This document shows positions 58,618 to 64,000 of a stretch of DNA of 64,000 nucleotides, one piece after another. Source of the DNA: CALHVX01 sp039198065 (lineage in GTDB: Bacteria; Pseudomonadota; Gammaproteobacteria; Pseudomonadales; Azotimanducaceae); contig JBCCTU010000002.1 of the NCBI GenBank assembly GCA_039198065.1, positions 310,001-374,000 on the forward strand, read 5' to 3'. Position numbers and translations under genes: made by a program. Under the pieces are notes generated by a model, which saw only the letters and a list, made by a program, of their open reading frames with translations, was not told where the DNA came from and made no database searches. How positions within the stretch are numbered: the stretch's first letter is position 1; each line of letters starts with the position of its first letter.

Positions 58618-59670
58618 GTGGCTGAAGCCACGACGGAACAGGACGCAAACCCTGAGTCGCTAGCCACCGACGCGCGCACGCACCGGCCCACGGGTCTGGT
58701 CGTGCTTGCGGGCGTCCTGGCGCTCAGCCTCGCTTGTGGATTCAGTATTGGTGCCATACCGATATCGCTTTGGTCGCTGCTTACCGGGACGGCGACCGAG
58801 TTAGAGATGACCGTGTTTTCTGAGCTGCGCAGCCCCCGCGTGCTGCTCGCCGGTCTCGTAGGCGCCAGCCTCGGCATCGCGGGCGCCGCGCTGCAGGGGC
58901 TGTTTCGCAACCCGCTTGCCGATCCTCAGCTCATTGGTGTGTCGAGTGGTGCAGCGCTTGGCGCGATTGCCATGATCGTCGTCGGCGAAGCGATGGCCAT
59001 GCCGGCGTCGGTCACGCCCTATGCCGTGCCTTTGGCGGCCGTCGCTGGTGCGCTGCTGGTGACCGCGTTTCTATATACCTTTGCGACGGTGTTCGGCCAA
59101 TTCAGTGTGGTGACGATTTTGCTGGTCGGCATCGCAATCAACGCGCTCTCGACCGTGGGCATCGGTCTCTTCCAATACCTAAGCGACGATCGTCAGCTTC
59201 GCACGCTCGTGTTCTGGTTGATGGGCAGCTTTGGTCGGGCGAGTTGGACTGCCCTCGTACCTGCAGCTTTGACGATGCTGCTCGCGGTCGTTGTGCTCAT
59301 GCGGCAGATGCGCGCGCTGGACCTGCTGCAGCTCGGTGAACCCGAGGCCCGGCACCTCGGGGTCAACGTGGAGCGAGTCAAGCGCCAGGTGGTGCTGGCG
59401 ACGGCCGTTGGCGTCGGCACGGCGGTGGCGCTGAGTGGCATCATAGGTTTCGTTGGCTTGGTGGTTCCGCACCTTGTGCGCCTGATGCTTGGGGCCCTGC
59501 ATCGTTATGTACTCCCGGCAGCCGCGCTTCTCGGAGCGGCGCTGTTGATTGCCGCCGATCTTCTGGCGCGAACGGTCATCGTGCCCGCGGAGCTGCCGGT
59601 CAGTCTGGTGACGAGCGCGATCGGTGGCCCGTTCTTTCTTTACTTGATTTCCCGCGTGCGGCCGACATGA
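58618..59670 (+). CDS. hmuU: Hemin ABC transporter permease HmuU
   Basis: A 350-residue FecCD-family permease with about ten membrane helices. ELRSPRVLLAGLVGASLGIA, GAALQGLFRNPLADPQLIGV and SGIIGFVGLVVPHLVRLMLG are standard FecCD motifs. It starts with GTG (58618). About 35 residues rich in charged and Thr/Glu residues precede the first helix. It overlaps hmuV by four bases (ATGA). Confidence 0.93.
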   Translation: MAEATTEQDANPESLATDARTHRPTGLVVLAGVLALSLACGFSIGAIPISLWSLLTGTATELEMTVFSELRSPRVLLAGLVGASLGIAGAALQGLFRNPLADPQLIGVSSGAALGAIAMIVVGEAMAMPASVTPYAVPLAAVAGALLVTAFLYTFATVFGQFSVVTILLVGIAINALSTVGIGLFQYLSDDRQLRTLVFWLMGSFGRASWTALVPAALTMLLAVVVLMRQMRALDLLQLGEPEARHLGVNVERVKRQVVLATAVGVGTAVALSGIIGFVGLVVPHLVRLMLGALHRYVLPAAALLGAALLIAADLLARTVIVPAELPVSLVTSAIGGPFFLYLISRVRPT

Positions 59671-60443
59671 GCCTCAGCGTATCGGACGCCACGCTCAGCT
59701 ACGGCCAGCATCGCGTGCTGGAATCCGTGTCGCTCACCGTGGCACCCAATGAGCTGGTCGTGTTGCTTGGTCCGAACGGCGCGGGGAAGTCCACGCTGTT
59801 GCGGGTGCTGAGTGGCGAAACGCGCCCGGATACCGGTGCTGCACGCCTGGACGACAGACCCTTAGCGACCTACGAGCTGGATGCCCTCGCGCGACGTCGG
59901 AGCTTCATGAGCCAGTCGTCGCTGGTGGCCTTTGACTTCACCGTTCAGGAAATCATTGAAATGGGCTGGGTCGAGGGTTCGGCCCAGGAACGCGCGCGTC
60001 AGCTTGGGCGGTTGGTCGCCTCTCTTGACCTGCAAGCGTTCCTGCCGCGGCGCTTCAACCGGTTGTCGGGTGGTGAGCAGCAGCGGGTACAGTTTGCCCG
60101 CGCGCTGCTGCAGCTCTCCAGCGCATCCGCCGAGAACGACGCAGCGGGCCGTTACCTGCTGCTCGACGAGCCTACGGCAAGCCTGGACCTCAAGCACGAA
60201 TTGCTCGTGCTTCAGTTGGCGCGGCAGGTTCTCGGCAATGGAACCGCCGTCATCGCCGTCTTGCACGATCTGAACCTGGCGGCGCGCTTCGCCGATCGGT
60301 TGGTGCTCATGAAAGAGGGCCGTATAGTGGCGAATGGACCGCCCACCGAGGTGCTGGTGGACTCGACGCTCACTAAGGTTTACGGCCTGCCGTTGTCGGT
60401 TGAGCGCCATGCGACCCTCGATCGTCTTGTCGTTCACAGTTAA
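59667..60443 (+). CDS. hmuV: Hemin ABC transporter ATPase HmuV
   Basis: A 258-residue ATPase. Walker A GPNGAGKST at about 35-43, signature LSGGEQQRVQFARALLQL, Walker B RYLLLDEPTASLDLKHELLV, and the switch His in AVLHDLNLAARF. Slightly divergent from classic HmuV by the FMSQSSLVAFDFTVQEIIEM Q-loop region. It powers heme uptake with HmuU. Followed at 23 bases by an IsdG-like enzyme gene. Confidence 0.93.
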   Translation: MSLSVSDATLSYGQHRVLESVSLTVAPNELVVLLGPNGAGKSTLLRVLSGETRPDTGAARLDDRPLATYELDALARRRSFMSQSSLVAFDFTVQEIIEMGWVEGSAQERARQLGRLVASLDLQAFLPRRFNRLSGGEQQRVQFARALLQLSSASAENDAAGRYLLLDEPTASLDLKHELLVLQLARQVLGNGTAVIAVLHDLNLAARFADRLVLMKEGRIVANGPPTEVLVDSTLTKVYGLPLSVERHATLDRLVVHS

Positions 60444-60466
60444 GCGTTGTTTGAAGAGGAATTGCC

Positions 60467-60775
60467 ATGTTTATTGCCATGAATCGGTTCAAAATCTCAC
60501 CGGGATTCGAAGACGGCTTTGAAAAGGTCTGGCGCGAGCGGGACTCGTATTTGAGTGAAGTGCCTGGCTTTGTGAAGTTTGCGCTGTTGAAAGGCCCGGA
60601 GTCCGACGATCACGTGCTGTACGCGTCGCATACGATTTGGGAGTCGGAACAGCACTTTCGCGACTGGACGGAGTCGGAGCACTTCCGAAAGGCGCATGCC
60701 CAGGCGAGTGCTCCAAAGGGGACCTATCAGGGACATCCGGATCTCGAACTGTTCAACGCCGTGATGATGGAGTAG
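60467..60775 (+). CDS. IsdG/HmuQ-like heme-degrading monooxygenase
   Basis: A 102-residue antibiotic-biosynthesis-monooxygenase-fold protein. Asn6 (MFIAMNRFKI), Trp67 (FRDWTESEHF) and His77 (FRKAHAQA) match the Asn-Trp-His catalytic set of IsdG-family heme oxygenases in order and spacing. Its place right after hmuTUV supports cytoplasmic heme opening to free iron. AAGAGGAATTGCC precedes the ATG. It is probably a dimer, as known for the family. Product type is unknown. Confidence 0.85.
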   Translation: MFIAMNRFKISPGFEDGFEKVWRERDSYLSEVPGFVKFALLKGPESDDHVLYASHTIWESEQHFRDWTESEHFRKAHAQASAPKGTYQGHPDLELFNAVMME

Positions 60776-60779
60776 GCCC

Positions 60780-61670
60780 ATGCGATTCGCTTTCCCAACG
60801 GCCCTGCTGGTCACGACGCTGACGCTCTCTGCGTGCGGCGAACAACCGACGTCGACAGCGCCGAGCAGTGCTGCCGCCAAGATCGTTGATACCACCGTGG
60901 CTGCAACGCTGCCACGGCTGAGCGATGTCGTAGTTCTCGATGTGCGCAGCCCCGACGAGTTTGAGGCGGGTCATGTGCCCGGAGCCGTCAATATCAACAT
61001 TGATTCCGAGGACTTCGGCGCCCAGGTGGCCGAGCTCGACCGTGATGCCACCTACGTCGTGCATTGTTCAAAGAATGTGGTCGATGGCCGCAGCGCGCGA
61101 GCCATGTCGACCATGCAGTCGCTGGGTTTCGAGCGCCTCGAAAACCTGGAAGGCGGTATCGTCGCCTGGATGGAGGCGGATGCGCCGATTGAAGCCAGCG
61201 ACCCCGTGGGCGGTGAACGGGATGCCCAGTCCGATGCCCAGTCCGGTGCATCCGTGCTCCGACTCTCTGAGCCGGTGGCGAGCGACGACACGACGGAGAC
61301 CTTCGGGTCCCTGATTCCCGACGCCCCGGTTATTGCGCTCCGAGACGTGCTCGCTCGTGCCGAGGACCACGTCGGCCAGCCGCTGGTTGTTAGTAGCCGG
61401 GTCGGGCAGGTGTGTCAGAAGAAGGGGTGCTTCTTTGTTGCTCAGGATGCAGAGCACGCGATTCGTGTCTCGTTCACGGACTACGGGTTCTTTGTGCCGA
61501 CGGACACCGGTGGCAAGCGCATCACGATGACTGGGCGTTTGATTGCGCGTATGCGTACCACTGAAGAAGCCGCGCACTATGCTGAAGATCTGCGCAACGG
61601 TACGCAGACGATGGCGGCGGGCGTGGTTTACGAATTCGAAGCCGATGGGGTACGGATCCCGAAGGTTTAG
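60780..61670 (+). CDS. Rhodanese-DUF4920 fusion lipoprotein
   Basis: A 296-residue lipoprotein (lipobox LTLSAC, Cys19). An N-terminal rhodanese domain has VVLDVRSPDEFEAGHVPGAV and the active-site Cys96 in VVHCSKNVVDGRSARAM. After a linker with the repeat DAQSDAQSGAS comes a DUF4920/OB-like domain with VGQVCQKKGCFFVAQDA and YGFFVPTDTGGKRITMTGRL. The two-Cys KKGC segment and the rhodanese Cys suggest thiol or sulfur chemistry in the periplasm, perhaps with heme or copper. It starts four bases after the IsdG-like gene, so it is the last gene of the heme operon. Confidence 0.85.
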   Translation: MRFAFPTALLVTTLTLSACGEQPTSTAPSSAAAKIVDTTVAATLPRLSDVVVLDVRSPDEFEAGHVPGAVNINIDSEDFGAQVAELDRDATYVVHCSKNVVDGRSARAMSTMQSLGFERLENLEGGIVAWMEADAPIEASDPVGGERDAQSDAQSGASVLRLSEPVASDDTTETFGSLIPDAPVIALRDVLARAEDHVGQPLVVSSRVGQVCQKKGCFFVAQDAEHAIRVSFTDYGFFVPTDTGGKRITMTGRLIARMRTTEEAAHYAEDLRNGTQTMAAGVVYEFEADGVRIPKV

Positions 61671-61707
61671 CCGGAGACCAAACCACAGTACCTTAGCGTC
61701 CGCCGGC

Positions 61708-64000
61708 TTAACTGCCGGCGGTTTGGGCGAGTCGGTTATCGCCAAGCGAGCGCTCGAAGGACGGATGCGCATCGAGTACGTAGCCATCCACGGCTACCTC
61801 GATTGGTGTGCCCACCTCAATCCACTGATCACCCGATGTTTGCTCTGACCGAAGCAGCACGCGCTCGGGCGGTGAGGTCACAACCCAACCACCGTCCTGC
61901 CATTGCCATCGTTGCGCCGCGACGCGTAAGCGCCCTTCGTTCTGCGATACCACCAGATCCGTGGCTTGGGGTTCACCGAGCAATGCCGCTGCCTCCTGCG
62001 CGCCGAGCACGGTTTGTACGCGAGCTAGCAAGGGCAGGTCATCGCTGGTCTTTGAGGTTGCAGCAAGCAGAGTACGTGGGTTGCGATCGGGGCTTGCAAG
62101 CGACCAGTTGTTGAGCGCCAACATGCTGTAGTCCGCGAGCCAGTCGCCGGTGGCATCGGCCACGGTGTTGATCGGATCCGTTGCTGTGGAAAAGGACTCG
62201 ATGACGACATCGGCCGCCCGAGTTCGAAGGGCGAAGGCGGCGTCAGCCCCGGCGACGTCATGCACACAGCGAAGCCCGACCCAACTCGCGACACCCTCGA
62301 GCAGCCAGCGCGCGCCCTGTTCGTCGCGGAGCGCGCCGGTGTCGGCGATGGTGCGGTGGGCCAGCGCTTCGCCAATGCGATGAAGGCGCTGCCAGCTCCC
62401 AACGCCCGTGCCGTTGCTGTCCCACACCAGATCTTCCGGAAGTGCGAGCACGCCCCCGCGGAGCGTCACTGCCCCCAGGTGCCGAGGAATTTGAGTCAGT
62501 GCGCGGACGTCGGCGAGTGTCCCCAGCTGCTGTTCCACGCAACTCGCAACGGATGCGATGTCGGCCGCCAGAGCTTCGCCCGCGGCGCGTCGTTCCGCAG
62601 CAACGTAAAGCGGTCCGAGCGCTGTCGTCACCGGCTGTACGGGTGTTACTCGCCACACGACGGAAAAGTCGAGCGGGCCGCGGGTTGCACCGCTGTTGCC
62701 GAGCGTCCAGCCGTCCGGCAGCTCGATGGACCAGCGCCAATCGCCCGCGGGTGCTACGCCAGCGAGCGGCTCCAGCGCCTGGGCTTCGGGATCGCTTGGG
62801 ACAGGACCGAGCTGACGGTCCCGTCGATCCGCGCTGGCCCGGAGTACGCGTGCGGTGGAGTGCCCCAGCGTCGGTAGCAAATCAGCAGCACTCAGCCAGG
62901 TGCCATGCCCCGACAGCGTGGGTGGATCTTCTACAGGCCAATCGGATCGCTGAAGTTCAAGGTCTAACCTCAACGCACAGGCCGGTGCGCAGGACGGAAT
63001 AGGAATGGCGAAGAAGTCGTCGTCCAGCTCTATGGACTGCGCGTTGCTATCAGCGGTGGCACGCACCAAGGCAACTCCGTGCGGAAGTTGGCCGTGCAGT
63101 ACCGCACCGCTCAAGCCGTTGAGCGTCAGCGAGAGCTCAGCAGAACGGGAGATCGGATCGATCGTCCCGACGACCTCACCGCCGGTAAGCGAAAACGGTT
63201 CGGCTTTCGACCACCAGCGGGTTTCCCACGCAGCGTCACCGTCTAACGCTGTGGCCGTGGACTCATAGGTCCCGTCGGTTACCAATCGTTGTTCGAGGAG
63301 CACGCCAAGTCCGACCGCCGCCGCGATCGCCGCTGCAGCCGTTGCCCCGGCGGGGCCGAACAGCCGTTCTCGTGCCGCAGCGAAACGATCGGCGAGCTGT
63401 AGCGCGGAGCCCCGGCGCCACGCGAGCCAGGTTAGGCTAAGACCCGTCGCGACCAGCACCAGCTTGAACGCCGTAACGCCGCTCAACATCGGGAGCCACG
63501 AAGCCCAGCCGGTGAGCTCCGAAAGGTCTGCGTGCGGCGGGATCGCGAGCTGCGCCGGGGGATACTGCACAAGTTCCATTTCGTGGTTGATGATGGCGAT
63601 GAACGCAAACACGATCGACACCACATAGGCGGGGCCGGCGCGGGTGAAGAGGGCGTGCAGCAGTATGGAAACCGCGGCGACCTCGAGCATCGAGGGCATG
63701 AGAATCAGATAGCTGTAGACGAAGGGAAATGCCAGGTCGAAGGTTTCCGGTGCGCCGAGGGCGGTCACGATAAGGCCGGAAATCGCCGGCACGAGGAACA
63801 TCACCCCAACAAGTCCCACGGCCGCCAGAGTTTTGCCGCCGAGCTGAACCGCAATGGGCGCTCGCGCGGCGTCGACCCACTCGTCATAGCCGCCCACGTC
63901 ATCGCGGCGAAACAGGGCGCCGACGAACCCGACGACGACGAAGATGATGACGATGTAGAAAAACTCCGCCATGAAAGGCATCAGAGCTTGTGGCGACGGC
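61708..64000 (-). CDS. ABC-2-permease/M1-peptidase-like membrane protein (partial)
   Basis: The frame is open to the window end, so the 5' end of the gene is missing; 757 residues from the ATG at 63981 and about six more codons upstream are seen. Six or so hydrophobic helices occupy the first 200 (FFYIVIIFVVVGFVGALF; KTLAAVGLVGVMFLVPAISG; MLEVAAVSILLHALF; VVSIVFAFIAIINHEMELVQ), with YDEWVDAARAPIAVQLGGK like the middle of ABC-2 permeases. The large exported C-terminal region resembles the aminopeptidase-like half of known permease-M1 fusions (LAHRTIADTGALRDEQGARW), but no HExxH is seen, so peptidase activity is doubtful. It is tail-to-tail with the rhodanese gene, 37 bases apart. Confidence 0.7.
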   Translation of the reverse strand, partial: PSPQALMPFMAEFFYIVIIFVVVGFVGALFRRDDVGGYDEWVDAARAPIAVQLGGKTLAAVGLVGVMFLVPAISGLIVTALGAPETFDLAFPFVYSYLILMPSMLEVAAVSILLHALFTRAGPAYVVSIVFAFIAIINHEMELVQYPPAQLAIPPHADLSELTGWASWLPMLSGVTAFKLVLVATGLSLTWLAWRRGSALQLADRFAAARERLFGPAGATAAAAIAAAVGLGVLLEQRLVTDGTYESTATALDGDAAWETRWWSKAEPFSLTGGEVVGTIDPISRSAELSLTLNGLSGAVLHGQLPHGVALVRATADSNAQSIELDDDFFAIPIPSCAPACALRLDLELQRSDWPVEDPPTLSGHGTWLSAADLLPTLGHSTARVLRASADRRDRQLGPVPSDPEAQALEPLAGVAPAGDWRWSIELPDGWTLGNSGATRGPLDFSVVWRVTPVQPVTTALGPLYVAAERRAAGEALAADIASVASCVEQQLGTLADVRALTQIPRHLGAVTLRGGVLALPEDLVWDSNGTGVGSWQRLHRIGEALAHRTIADTGALRDEQGARWLLEGVASWVGLRCVHDVAGADAAFALRTRAADVVIESFSTATDPINTVADATGDWLADYSMLALNNWSLASPDRNPRTLLAATSKTSDDLPLLARVQTVLGAQEAAALLGEPQATDLVVSQNEGRLRVAAQRWQWQDGGWVVTSPPERVLLRSEQTSGDQWIEVGTPIEVAVDGYVLDAHPSFERSLGDNRLAQTAGS

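Overview
The window is GC-rich, densely coded DNA from a gammaproteobacterium that can probably make a bacteriochlorophyll antenna. It has LH2-type pucB and pucA, a PucC-family gene and a PpsR/CrtJ-type operator. It also has HrpA, DusA, LpxC, GltX, a CheD-containing chemotaxis set and a Fur-controlled TonB/heme locus. This fits an aerobic anoxygenic phototroph of the marine NOR5/OM60 kind or a relative, but the genus cannot be set from sequence alone.

Layout. 1-1509 is the 3' part of hrpA. 1510-4924 is a photosynthesis island: operator region, pucBA, a protein of about eight 16-residue F-G-x-P-L-L repeats, pucC and a divergent peptide deformylase. 5061-18657 is a signalling block: a degenerate SpoIIE-like phosphatase, a soluble four-PAS chemoreceptor ending in a CheR-tethering pentapeptide, terB and dusA, then cheA-cheW-STAS-cheR-cheD-cheB on the minus strand. 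Around it lie an HDOD protein, two CheY proteins, a possible CheX-like protein and a possible CheZ-like protein. 18746-24271 holds a small secreted protein, a penicillin-acylase family enzyme, lpxC and an N2227-type methyltransferase.

24429-35814 is a pair of divergent transcription units for exported proteins. The minus unit has a Tat-type DUF1501 protein, a LamG lipoprotein with two CxxCH motifs and a further CxxCH protein. The plus unit has a hydrazine-synthase-alpha-like CxxCH lipoprotein, an SH3/barrel protein, an outer-membrane barrel, a 90-residue DUF4266 lipoprotein ending in Gly/Cys, and a DUF3570 barrel. It looks like an envelope redox or metal system with no function I can name, and is the best candidate here for something undescribed.

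After gltX, 37444-61670 is an iron and heme island with six Fur-like boxes. It contains two small unknown proteins, two PPOX flavoproteins, a siderophore-interacting reductase, a PepSY reductase set (DUF3649-PepSY-DUF3325), two serine hydrolases, a frameshifted TonB receptor, an intact TonB receptor, DUF6607, a heme-type receptor, hmuTUV, an IsdG-like monooxygenase and a rhodanese-DUF4920 lipoprotein. The window ends inside a large membrane protein resembling an ABC-2 permease fused to a peptidase-like domain. I saw no tRNA, rRNA, CRISPR array, insertion sequence or phage gene.
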